Shown here one piece after another: positions 25,170 to 32,600 of a stretch of DNA of 51,121 nucleotides; the stretch's first letter is position 1; every line of letters begins with the position of its first letter. The notes below the pieces were generated by a model. The model saw only the letters and a program-made list of their open reading frames with translations, ran no database searches and was not told where the DNA came from. Made by a program: the position numbers and the translations under genes. The stretch is from Azospirillum sp. (GTDB taxonomy: Bacteria; Pseudomonadota; Alphaproteobacteria; Azospirillales; Azospirillaceae), in contig JAIXPD010000084.1 of assembly GCA_027486405.1 (NCBI GenBank), forward strand, positions 1-51,121, given 5' to 3'.

Positions 25170-25415
25170 CGGGCAATCGCTTGAAGCATCGTGCAATCGA
25201 CCGGAGCAAGAATGGACACGGATTTCACGGATTTTTCTCACGGATTTCACGAAACGCGTCCCAGAGCCATCCAGTTTGCGAGCTTGTGACACACCTCGTG
25301 ACGGGATGCGGGAGGCGATTGAGGTCGGAAATCCGTGCAATCCCTCATTTTGTCCGCGCAATCCGTGTCCATTCTTGCTTGCGCGACGATGATCGCTCGT
25401 TCAAGCGATTGCCCT
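25170..25415 (+). mobile_element. MITE-like dispersed repeat, copy 4
   Basis: 246 bp, same orientation as copies 3 and 5. It starts CGGGCAATCGCTTGAA and ends TTCAAGCGATTGCCCT. The flanks GGCGGTGCCCGC (25158-25169) and GGCGTTGCCCGC (25416-25427) match at 11 of 12 bases. It sits in the 510-bp gap between the NRDE and DUF1476 gene starts, which transcribe away from each other, so it could carry or displace promoters. Three tandem 14-bp units follow at 25428-25469. The remaining part of the gap holds only upstream sequence. Confidence 0.9.
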
Positions 25416-25427
25416 GGCGTTGCCCGC

Positions 25428-25469
25428 TGACGCTTGCCAACGGACGCTTGCCAGCGGACGCTTGATCGT
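25428..25469. repeat. three tandem 14-bp units
   Basis: TGACGCTTGCCAAC, GGACGCTTGCCAGC and GGACGCTTGATCGT lie end to end directly after the right target duplication of repeat copy 4. The first two units differ at two positions. Confidence 0.7.
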
Positions 25470-25567
25470 GGCGGCGGCCCCCGTCTGGCTGTACAATCGG
25501 ACAACCGGGAGAGAAATCCAAGCGCGTGCCCCAAACGCGCCCAACCCCTGCTAAGGAGCCGAGGTCC

Positions 25568-25888
25568 ATGACGACCTTCGATGACCGCGAAAAGGCCTTC
25601 GAGAACAAGTTCCAGCACGACGAAGACCTGTTGTTTCGCATCCGCACGCGCCGTGACACGCTCGCGGGGCTGTGGGCCGCCGGACTGATGGGGATGACGG
25701 AGGAGGAGGCCAAGGCCTACGCCCGCCAGATCGTCGAGGTGGACATCGGCACGCCGGGGCCGCACGACATCCGTGACCGCATCACCGCCGACCTGCACGC
25801 CAAGGGCGTGGACATCTCCGACCATCGGGTCGAGAGGGAGATGGCCCATCTCCTCGACCTTGCCCGCCAGCAGGTGACGACCGAGTAA
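25568..25888 (+). CDS. DUF1476 protein, F1-ATPase zeta-type inhibitor
   Basis: A 106-residue protein of DUF1476, the family of the zeta subunit that inhibits ATP hydrolysis by F1-ATPase in Paracoccus and other alphaproteobacteria. MTTFDDREKAFENKFQHDED at the N terminus is the inhibitory region in the family; LLFRIRTRRDTLAGLWAAGLMG and the C-terminal helical bundle follow. AAGGAG lies ten bases before the ATG at 25568. ATP synthase genes are not in the window, which is normal for this family. The family is a good lineage marker. Confidence 0.93.
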   Translation: MTTFDDREKAFENKFQHDEDLLFRIRTRRDTLAGLWAAGLMGMTEEEAKAYARQIVEVDIGTPGPHDIRDRITADLHAKGVDISDHRVEREMAHLLDLARQQVTTE

Positions 25889-25968
25889 GGCGCGGAAGGA
25901 GCACGGTGGACGTTTGGCGGCGGGCGTGATCGCCCGCTGTCCGTGATCGCCCGTCGTCCGTTTTGGCG

Positions 25969-26811
25969 TCAGCGTTCCGGTTCGGGCTTGATGCCCGCGT
26001 CCTTCATGGCGTGCATCAGGTCCAGAATCACCGTGCTGATGTCGGGAAAGGCCAGGGCGACGGCGCGGCGGTCGGGGTCGAGCCGGACGACGTGGGCGAT
26101 CTGCCGCCCGCTCACCGCCCCGCCCACGCAGCCCACACCGGGCACCTCGGCGCAACTCAACTCCAGCCGCAGCTTGCCGCCGATGGCGTGGTGGAACTCC
26201 TCCGGCGGCAGATCGACCAGCAGGCCGCGCGTGCTCCAGTTGATCGTCGTGCACCGCCGCCCTTCCGCCAGCACGGTCAGCGGCGGGTCGAGGTAGCGGA
26301 TGGCGCGGCGGTGTTCGATCCCATTGGGCGGGCGTGCGCCGGTGTCGTGCTGGTTCAGCTTGCGCTTGGCGGCTTCCTTGGTGCGGTCGTCCACCCCGTC
26401 CTTGCTGGTCATCAAGGTGGCCTGAACCCGGCGTTCCACCCCGTGGCGGAACTCGTCGTCGGCCCCGAATCGCAGCGCCTTGGCGAAATGGTCCTTGGCG
26501 GCGGTCAGCAGGGCGTTGCGGCCCTTGTCGTCGCCGCGATGGCCGCAGCGTTCGGCCTGGATCAGCAGGCTGTCGACGCTGCGCTGGTAAACACCGCGCT
26601 GGACGATTTTGGTCAATTCGCGGAATTCGGCGGCGCGGACGCTGGGAAACTCCTTGGCCTTCAGCATCTCGGCCATCGCCGCCGCCAGCGCGTCGATCTG
26701 GTCGGGGGCGGCGGTGTCCGCCTCCCGCCGCAAGCGGCGCATCAGATCCTCGGCCTTGCGGAGCAGGGCGTCTTCGATCTTCTGGCGTTGGGCGGCATCG
26801 ACGACCGGCAT
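25969..26811 (-). CDS. PilZ-domain protein
   Basis: A 280-residue cytoplasmic protein. The N-terminal part (about 1-160) is helical, with AQRQKIEDALLRKAEDLMRR and KEFPSVRAAEFRELTKIVQRG. The C-terminal PilZ domain (about 165-270) carries the c-di-GMP-binding arginines in HRRAIRYLDPP and the second motif NWSTRGLLVDLP (N-x-S-x-x-G). It is therefore a probable c-di-GMP effector; the GGDEF-EAL protein at 36550 may affect the same pool. ATG 26811 is used; an upstream GTG at 26850 is an alternative start. Confidence 0.85.
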   Translation of the reverse strand: MPVVDAAQRQKIEDALLRKAEDLMRRLRREADTAAPDQIDALAAAMAEMLKAKEFPSVRAAEFRELTKIVQRGVYQRSVDSLLIQAERCGHRGDDKGRNALLTAAKDHFAKALRFGADDEFRHGVERRVQATLMTSKDGVDDRTKEAAKRKLNQHDTGARPPNGIEHRRAIRYLDPPLTVLAEGRRCTTINWSTRGLLVDLPPEEFHHAIGGKLRLELSCAEVPGVGCVGGAVSGRQIAHVVRLDPDRRAVALAFPDISTVILDLMHAMKDAGIKPEPER

Positions 26812-26911
26812 GGCGCGCAACCCCGACGGGACGTTCACCCCAGGATACACCGACCGCCGGGCGGGCGACAGCGGCGTGTGGGCGCTTGTGGGGCGCGCTT
26901 GTGCGGGTCGG

Positions 26912-29485
26912 TCAGCGCGGGCGCGGTTTGGCCCGCGCGGTCGGTTCGGCCTCCAGCGGGTTGTCGGGCCAGTAATGCTTGGGGTACTGCCCCTTCAGGT
27001 CGGCTTTCACCGCCTTGTAGGCGTTGGCCCAGAAGCTGGCGAGGTCGCGCGTGACCTGCACCGGGCGGCGGGCGGGCGACAGCAGATGCAGCAGCAGCGG
27101 AACCCGGCCCCCGGCGATGCGCGGGGTTTCGGCCAGCCCGAACATCTCCTGCAACCGCACCGCCAGCACCGGTTCGTCGCCGCTGTAATCGATCGGCACG
27201 CGCGACCCGCTGGGCACGGTGATGTGGGTGGGCGCTTCGGCGTCCAGGCGGTTTTTCAGCTCCCACGGCAGCAGGGCGCGCAGGGCGTTGGACAGATCGA
27301 CACGCTCCAGATGGGTGCGGCGCGACACCCCGTCCAGGAAGGGGACGAGCCACTCCTCCAGCCTGTCGAGCAGGGCGGCGTCGGACAGGTCCGGCCACTC
27401 CGCCCCCTCGCGCTGGCGCAGAAAGGTCACGCGGGTGCGCCAGCCCCGCAACTCGTCCGACCAGGGCAGGACCTCCAGCCCCAGGCCGCGCACCCCCTCG
27501 ATCATCGCGGCGGTGATGGCCCCGGCGGGCGGGTTGGCCAGACGCTCGTCCTTCAGGATCAGGGCGAACAGCATCCGGCGGCGGCGGGCCAGCACCGCCT
27601 GTTCGCGCGCGTCCCAGGCGACGATGGTCTCGTTGCGGATCTGGTCGGCGAACAGCTCCTCCAACTCGGCCAGCGTGACCGGAGCGGCGAGGAAGACACG
27701 CGACTTGCGGGCCGCGCCGTCCAGGTCGGCCACCACCAGCCACTCTTCGGCCGACAGCGGTTCGGCGTCCTGGAAATAGGCCCCGCGCCCGCCCGACAGC
27801 CGGTATTGCGCCGCCGCCCCACCCGCCGCGCCGCCGGGGCGGCGCTGGCCGATGCGGTCGGGGTAGGCCAGCGCCAGCAGCGCGCCGGTGCGCGCGCTGT
27901 CATCGGCGGTGTCGCCGTTCAGAAAGCCAAGCTGCCGCCGCCAGCGATCCGCCTGCCGCGCCACCTCCCGAACCCGGCCCCGGTCGAGGGTCAGCCCGCG
28001 CGCGGCACCCCGGCCGCCCCGTTCCTCGCCGCGCAACAGATCGACCCGCAGCCGCAGATCGGCGTCGCGGAATCCGGGTTGGGCGCGCACGATGTCGCGG
28101 TCCTCCACCAGCGCGGCGACGGTGCAGGCCAGCGGCCCCAGCCCCATCGCCGCCCCATCCAGCATCATGCGGCCCAGCCGGGGATGAACGCCCAACCGGG
28201 AGATCCGGGTCCCCAGACGAGTCGCGGCACCGGATTCGGTCAGGGCTCCCAGCTCCACCAGCAGGGTGCGGGCCTGGGCCATGGCGGCGGCGGGTGGGGC
28301 GTCCAGCCACGCGATGTCCGCCGGATCGCGCACGCCCCAGACCGCCAGCTCCAGCGCCAGCGGCGTCAGATCGGCGGACAGGATTTCCGGTGTGGGGTGC
28401 GGGGGGAGCGCCCGATGCGTCGATTCCGGCCACAGACGGTAGCAGACGCCCGGCTCCAGACGCCCGGCGCGGCCCCGGCGCTGGTCGGCGGCGGCCTGGC
28501 TGACCTTGATCGTCACCAGCCGGGTCATGCCGCTGCGCGGGTCGAATCGGGGCGCGCGGGTCAGGCCGCTGTCGACGACGATGCGGATGCCTTCGATGGT
28601 CAGGCTGGTTTCGGCGATGGCGGTGGCCAGCACGACCTTGCGCCGTCCAGGCGGGGTGGGGCCGATGGCGGCGTCCTGCGCGTCGCTGGCCAAATCGCCA
28701 TACAGGGGGGCGAGGAGGATGTTCGGCCCGAGATCGGCCTGTTCCAACAGCGTGTGAACCCGCCGGATTTCGCCGACGCCGGGCAGGAAGACCAGGGCGT
28801 TGCCGCTCTCCTCTCGCAGGGCGAGGCGGACGGCGGCGGCAACCGCGTCTTCGATCCGGCCGCCGGGCGACGGGGCGTCGAGATGGCGGGTTTCGACCGG
28901 GAAGGCCCGGCCTTCGCTGGTGACGATGGGCGCGTCGCCGTCGCTGCCTCCCAGCAGGGCGGCCATCGGCGCGCCGTCCAGCGTCGCCGACATCGCGACC
29001 AACCGCAGATCGCTGCACAGCGCCTCGCGCGCCTCGCGGGCAAAGGCCATGGCCAGATCGCAATCGATGCCGCGTTCGTGCACCTCGTCGAACAGCACGG
29101 CACCGACGTCCATCAACTCCGGCGACTCCTGGATCTGGCGCAGGAACAGGCCGCTGGTCATCACCTCGATCCGGGTGCGCGGGCCGATTTGGGTGTCGCC
29201 CCGCACCCGGTAGCCGACGGTTTCCCCCACCGATTCGCCCAGCATCGCCGCCATGCGCGCGGCGGCGGCGCGGGCGGCCAGACGGCGCGGCTCCACCACG
29301 AGAATCCGGTGGCCGGGCAGCCAATCCTGTTCCAGCAGGGCCAGGGGGACGCGCGTGGTCTTGCCAGCGCCCGGCGGGGCCTGAAGCACGGCCACGCCGC
29401 GCGTTCGCAGCGCCTCCAGCAGAGGGGGCAGCGCCGGGTCGATCGGCAGGGCGGGCAGCGGGGGCAGGGTCATGATCGCGCTCAT
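26912..29485 (-). CDS. hrpB: ATP-dependent helicase HrpB
   Basis: An 857-residue DEAH-box helicase. Walker A is PPGAGKTTR (37-45), motif Ia EPRRLAARAAAARMA, motif II DEVHERG, motif III SATLDG, and motif VI QRRGRAGRLEPGVCYRLW, followed by the HA2/OB region and the HrpB-specific C-terminal domain ending DNPLEAEPTARAKPRP. The biological role of bacterial HrpB is not well defined. The start is ambiguous among ATGs at 29533, 29485 and 29473; none has a strong ribosome binding site. Confidence 0.94.
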   Translation of the reverse strand: MSAIMTLPPLPALPIDPALPPLLEALRTRGVAVLQAPPGAGKTTRVPLALLEQDWLPGHRILVVEPRRLAARAAAARMAAMLGESVGETVGYRVRGDTQIGPRTRIEVMTSGLFLRQIQESPELMDVGAVLFDEVHERGIDCDLAMAFAREAREALCSDLRLVAMSATLDGAPMAALLGGSDGDAPIVTSEGRAFPVETRHLDAPSPGGRIEDAVAAAVRLALREESGNALVFLPGVGEIRRVHTLLEQADLGPNILLAPLYGDLASDAQDAAIGPTPPGRRKVVLATAIAETSLTIEGIRIVVDSGLTRAPRFDPRSGMTRLVTIKVSQAAADQRRGRAGRLEPGVCYRLWPESTHRALPPHPTPEILSADLTPLALELAVWGVRDPADIAWLDAPPAAAMAQARTLLVELGALTESGAATRLGTRISRLGVHPRLGRMMLDGAAMGLGPLACTVAALVEDRDIVRAQPGFRDADLRLRVDLLRGEERGGRGAARGLTLDRGRVREVARQADRWRRQLGFLNGDTADDSARTGALLALAYPDRIGQRRPGGAAGGAAAQYRLSGGRGAYFQDAEPLSAEEWLVVADLDGAARKSRVFLAAPVTLAELEELFADQIRNETIVAWDAREQAVLARRRRMLFALILKDERLANPPAGAITAAMIEGVRGLGLEVLPWSDELRGWRTRVTFLRQREGAEWPDLSDAALLDRLEEWLVPFLDGVSRRTHLERVDLSNALRALLPWELKNRLDAEAPTHITVPSGSRVPIDYSGDEPVLAVRLQEMFGLAETPRIAGGRVPLLLHLLSPARRPVQVTRDLASFWANAYKAVKADLKGQYPKHYWPDNPLEAEPTARAKPRPR

Positions 29486-29596
29486 GGCCGACTCTGCTGC
29501 CGCGAAACCGCTGGAAAGGCAATGGATTTCCATTGTGGCTTGCGGGCTGGGCTTCCGGACGCGGTTTCCGGGTGCGGCGCGCGTTTGGGGGCAAGG

Positions 29597-30805
29597 TCAG
29601 CGCGGGCGGCGGGCGATCCACAGGGCGGTGAGGTCGTCGTACAGCCCGGTGCCGAAACGTTCGGCAAAGCGCGCCATCAGCCAGGGGAAGGGGTGTTCCG
29701 GTGCGGTGCGCACCGCTTCTTCCACCAGATCGGCCAGCCCCAGTTCCCCCAGCATGGTGTCGGTCTGGTCGCGCGCCTCGGTCAGCCCGTCGGAATAGAG
29801 AAACAGCGTGTCGCCGGGCAGGAAGCGGGTGACGCGCGTCTCATACTCGGCGTCGGCGAAGGCCCCCAGCAGCATGCCCGACGCGTCGAGCGTGCGGAAC
29901 CCGCCCCGGCTGCCCAGCAACGGATTCGGCGCTCCGGCGGCGGCGTAGAGCAGCGTGTCGCGCGCCGGGTCGATCACGCCGTAAAAGGCGGTGGCGAACT
30001 GCCCGACGGTCAGGATGTCGGCCAACCGCTGGTTCAGTTGGGTCAGCAGCCGGGCGGGGTCGCGCAACTCGTCGGGCGGGGTGCGGGTCAGCAGCGTGTG
30101 CAAACGAAAGGCGTTGATGGCCGACGCGATGCCGTGCCCGGACAGATCGGCGACGAACACGCCGACCTGCCCGCCGCCGATCTCGAACGCCGTCCAGAAA
30201 TCGCCGCCGACCTCGTGGGAGGTTTGGAACACCGGGTCGATGCGCAGGCCGTTGCGCTCGGCCATCGCCTCCAACCAGTCGGAGTCGGGGACCAGCGCCA
30301 GTTGCATGGAGCGGGCCTGCCGCAAATCGCGCTCCACCCGCTCGCGGAAGGCGCGCAGCTCCTTCACCATGGCGCGGCGTTCCAGATGGTAACGGACGCG
30401 GGCGACGCATTCGCCGGGGTTGATCGGCTTGGCCAGCAGATCGGTGGCCCCGGCCTGGAAGCAGAGCGAGCGGATTTGGTCGGTCTGCCGGGTGCTTTGC
30501 ATCAAAATCGGCAGATCGCGCCAGCGTGGGTTGGCGCGCAGGATGCGGCACAGGGCCATGCCGTCGATGGGGGGCAGCCGGTCATCAATCATCAGCAGAT
30601 CGGGGTCGAACGCCTCGATCTGGTCCATCAACTCCGGCCCGCTGGTGGCGAAAGCCACGTCCACGATCCCGATCCATTGCAGGAAGCGGGCGAGCGTGCG
30701 GCGGCTGAACCGGCTGTTGTCGGCGACCAAGACCCGGAAGCCCCCCAAGGGGATTCCCAGATCCAGGCCATAGAGCGAGGCGGGGGTTTCGGTTGGACCC
30801 TCCAT
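29597..30805 (-). CDS. response regulator with PP2C/SpoIIE-type phosphatase domain (RsbU-like)
   Basis: A 402-residue protein. A receiver domain (about 22-140) has its phosphoacceptor at D74 in LLMIDDRLPPIDG and Lys in LLAKPINPGE. A coiled linker follows (ELRAFRERVERDLRQARSMQ). The C-terminal PPM phosphatase (about 185-400) has metal-binding acidic motifs in SHEVGGDFWTAF, VGVFVADLSGHGIASA and LFLYSDGLTEARD. Such proteins dephosphorylate STAS-domain anti-anti-sigma factors in partner-switching systems. The STAS gene lies 29 bp upstream on the same strand, a likely substrate. Confidence 0.93.
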   Translation of the reverse strand: MEGPTETPASLYGLDLGIPLGGFRVLVADNSRFSRRTLARFLQWIGIVDVAFATSGPELMDQIEAFDPDLLMIDDRLPPIDGMALCRILRANPRWRDLPILMQSTRQTDQIRSLCFQAGATDLLAKPINPGECVARVRYHLERRAMVKELRAFRERVERDLRQARSMQLALVPDSDWLEAMAERNGLRIDPVFQTSHEVGGDFWTAFEIGGGQVGVFVADLSGHGIASAINAFRLHTLLTRTPPDELRDPARLLTQLNQRLADILTVGQFATAFYGVIDPARDTLLYAAAGAPNPLLGSRGGFRTLDASGMLLGAFADAEYETRVTRFLPGDTLFLYSDGLTEARDQTDTMLGELGLADLVEEAVRTAPEHPFPWLMARFAERFGTGLYDDLTALWIARRPR

Positions 30806-30834
30806 GCGCCCCGCCCTCCGCGCGGGTTACGACG

Positions 30835-31140
30835 TCAGGCGTCGATGGTGAAGACCTTGTGCAGCTTGGCCAGCGTGATGAGGCGCTGCACCTCGTCCCG
30901 CGCGCCGCGCATGGTGAAATCCAGCTTCTTTTTCTGCGCCGTGTCGCGGGCGATGATGAACATGCCAAGGCCCGAGGAATCAACGAAATCCAGACCCGAC
31001 AGATCGAAAACCATGCGGTGGCCGGCCGGCCGGTCAAACGCCGCGATCACCGCGCGGAAGGTGTCGTGGTCGGCAAAGGTCATCCGGCCATGAAGGCGGA
31101 TCTCGGTGCTGTTCGGGCCATCGGTAACGGTGAAGTCCAT
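30835..31140 (-). CDS. STAS-domain protein (anti-sigma factor antagonist)
   Basis: A 101-residue STAS domain. GRMTFADHDTFRAVIAAFDR and FDLSGLDFVDSSGLGMFIIA are present, with S56 matching the phosphorylated serine of SpoIIAA. The ATG at 31140 (MDFTVTDG) gives the standard domain length; a longer frame upstream runs into A+T-rich promoter-like sequence. It is cotranscribed with the SpoIIE-type phosphatase. The HATPase anti-sigma kinase that should complete the switch is absent from this locus. Confidence 0.9.
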   Translation of the reverse strand: MDFTVTDGPNSTEIRLHGRMTFADHDTFRAVIAAFDRPAGHRMVFDLSGLDFVDSSGLGMFIIARDTAQKKKLDFTMRGARDEVQRLITLAKLHKVFTIDA

Positions 31141-31526
31141 CGCGGCGCTCCGTGGTTGTTCCCGGACCCAACGCGGGGCGGGAATCGAATGGTCCGGTGA
31201 CGTCATCAGCATGACCTGTGCCTTCATCTTACGATGCAAAAGATTTCATTTTGATGACAACCGTGTTTCTGTGGTCGTCACTTGCGGGCTTATCACACAA
31301 TGCTGTTTGGGAGCGCAAGTGTCCTTATTATGACCATGGATATGTATGGCATTTTAAGAAATATTGCGGATGATCGTTGTGGGGGATCGCAGCTTTGCGT
31401 CCAATCGCCCCGGCCGGGCCGGTTGAACGGGGTGCGACCCTGAACGCCATGGTCGTGGTTTGCCCGCCGCCCCGCTTGTCGTGTAGGCTGCGGGGAACCG
31501 GGGAAGTCTTCACCTCAAGGACGGCG
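31141..31526. other. intergenic region between divergent STAS and HRDC genes
   Basis: 386 bp without a gene. About 31215-31375 is clearly A+T-rich compared with the rest of the window, as expected for back-to-back promoters. AAGGACG before 31527 serves the HRDC gene. I found no convincing operator or RNA gene here. Confidence 0.5.
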
Positions 31527-31943
31527 ATGAGCACCGAAATCCGCACCTTCATCATTCCCGACGCCAACGCCGACGAGGCGCAGGACCGGCTGTCCAGCTT
31601 TCTGCGGACGGTCGAGGTCCAGCGCATCGACACCGCCTATGCGGGCGACGGTTGGCGCGTGCTGGTCCTCTACGCCGATTTGCGGCGCAAGGAGGAGTCG
31701 CAGCAGATCGAAGCGGCGATCGCCGCCGCCCTGAACGGCTGGCGCGACCGCGTGGCCGCCGGGGTGGGGGTGACGCGCGACGTCATCCTGCCCGACGATC
31801 TGGTGCAGGAAATCGCGCGCTTCGCCCCGACGACCGAGCATGAGCTGTCGATCATCGTCGGCGGGCGCGATTTGCCGGTGCCGTTGCAAGGCGCGGAGAT
31901 CGTCCAGGTCGTGCGCTCCACCCTCGATCTGCTGATCGACTGA
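31527..31943 (+). CDS. HRDC-domain protein resembling the accessory protein of diversity-generating retroelements
   Basis: A 138-residue protein. The N-terminal part, IRTFIIPDANADEAQDRLSS then FLRTVEVQRIDTAYAGDGWRV, is a compact alpha/beta unit. The C-terminal part from about residue 70 looks like an HRDC nucleic-acid-binding domain: LNGWRDRVAAGVGVTRDVIL, PDDLVQEIARFAPTTEHELSI, ending VVRSTLDLLID. This two-part layout recalls the HRDC accessory proteins found beside reverse transcriptases in some diversity-generating retroelements, but no reverse transcriptase or template repeat is seen here. AAGGACG precedes the ATG. The assignment rests on recalled motifs. Confidence 0.6.
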   Translation: MSTEIRTFIIPDANADEAQDRLSSFLRTVEVQRIDTAYAGDGWRVLVLYADLRRKEESQQIEAAIAAALNGWRDRVAAGVGVTRDVILPDDLVQEIARFAPTTEHELSIIVGGRDLPVPLQGAEIVQVVRSTLDLLID

Positions 31944-32264
31944 GCATCGGTTGATCGGCTGGGGCGGGTTGGTTCCGCTGGCCGGGGGAATCCAAGGGTC
32001 TCCCACGGGGCGTTGGGGGTTCCCCGGCCCGGCCAACTATATCTTGTGGTTGTCGTGTCTGGCGGTGGGGCGCTGGCGGTGCGCGTGCGGCACCCCGGCG
32101 GGTCGTTTTTCAAACGCATTGTCGGCCTGACGGCCGATTTTTGAGCGGCCCCGAGTCGCCCGGCGGTTTGCGGAGTCGCGCCGGGCACGGCCATCCCCGA
32201 GTCGCCCCCAACTCATCCCCAACTCATCCCAAGGGGGCCGTTGGTGGGGCGCTGTGGAAAAGCC

Positions 32265-32278
32265 CACAAAATCTTGTG
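32265..32278. promoter_or_regulatory. CACAA-N4-TTGTG inverted repeat
   Basis: CACAAAATCTTGTG is a 5-bp perfect inverted repeat in the nrdJ upstream region. It shares ATCTTGTG with a related motif at 32035-32050 (AACTATATCTTGTGGT). Both resemble NrdR-box halves loosely. Confidence 0.3.
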
Positions 32279-32438
32279 TTCCCAACCCCCGGCGCTGTTG
32301 AAAACCGGGTGGACAAATCGGGCGTAAAAAACCCTGTTCAAGGCGCGGTTTTTAAAAAGCCCCAGGCGCGCCAAGGGGGCCGCGCGAAAAGGGCGGAAAC
32401 GCTGGGGCTGCTGGATTTTGTCGCAGTTTTCCGTGTCA

Positions 32439-32453
32439 ACCACAATATGTGGT
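32439..32453. promoter_or_regulatory. palindrome ACCACA-ATA-TGTGGT, possible NrdR-type box
   Basis: A perfect 6-bp inverted repeat with a 3-base A/T spacer lies 148 bp before the nrdJ start. NrdR boxes are A/T-centred palindromes of about this size upstream of ribonucleotide reductase genes, usually in pairs about three helical turns apart. I see no second box at that distance, so the assignment is tentative. Confidence 0.35.
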
Positions 32454-32600
32454 GTCGGAAGGCGTTCGGCCTCTTGCCTGCGGGGGCGTCGATGTCTAGG
32501 ATGACATCAACCTTACAGCAACCGATGACCAGCGACCAGCGCAAGCGTGTGGCGCGTCGTCGTCTTGCTTTGTCGATATTCATCAGGGGATAGCGGGACC

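Larger units (their letters stand above)
31944..32600. other. long upstream region of nrdJ
   Basis: 657 bp without a gene I can support. It contains a GAGTCGC motif three times (around 32153-32203), a tandem CCAACTCATCC pair near 32208-32229, A/T-rich patches near 32310-32360, and three palindromic motifs described separately. It lacks the conserved core elements of a cobalamin riboswitch as far as I can see. An open frame at 32141-32593 has no protein-like character. Confidence 0.5.

Noticed and set aside
24010..25415. Repeat copies considered as a CRISPR array
   Set aside because: Copies are 245 bp, far apart and in both orientations; no short regular repeats with spacers and no cas genes.
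26609..31093. A 1494-codon open frame on the plus strand opposite hrpB and the phosphatase
   Set aside because: Runs through several unrelated genes and intergenic gaps; repetitive Gln/Arg/Gly-rich translation with no domain.
32261..32360. Replication-origin-like A/T patches with possible DnaA boxes
   Set aside because: No proper DnaA box consensus was found, and neighbours are not origin genes.
32141..32593. A 150-codon frame upstream of nrdJ
   Set aside because: No ribosome binding site, no domain, and it crosses the palindromes and A/T-rich patches.
31944..32600. Cobalamin riboswitch before the B12-dependent reductase
   Set aside because: I could not find the conserved B12-box core or the expected pairing; only simple palindromes are present.
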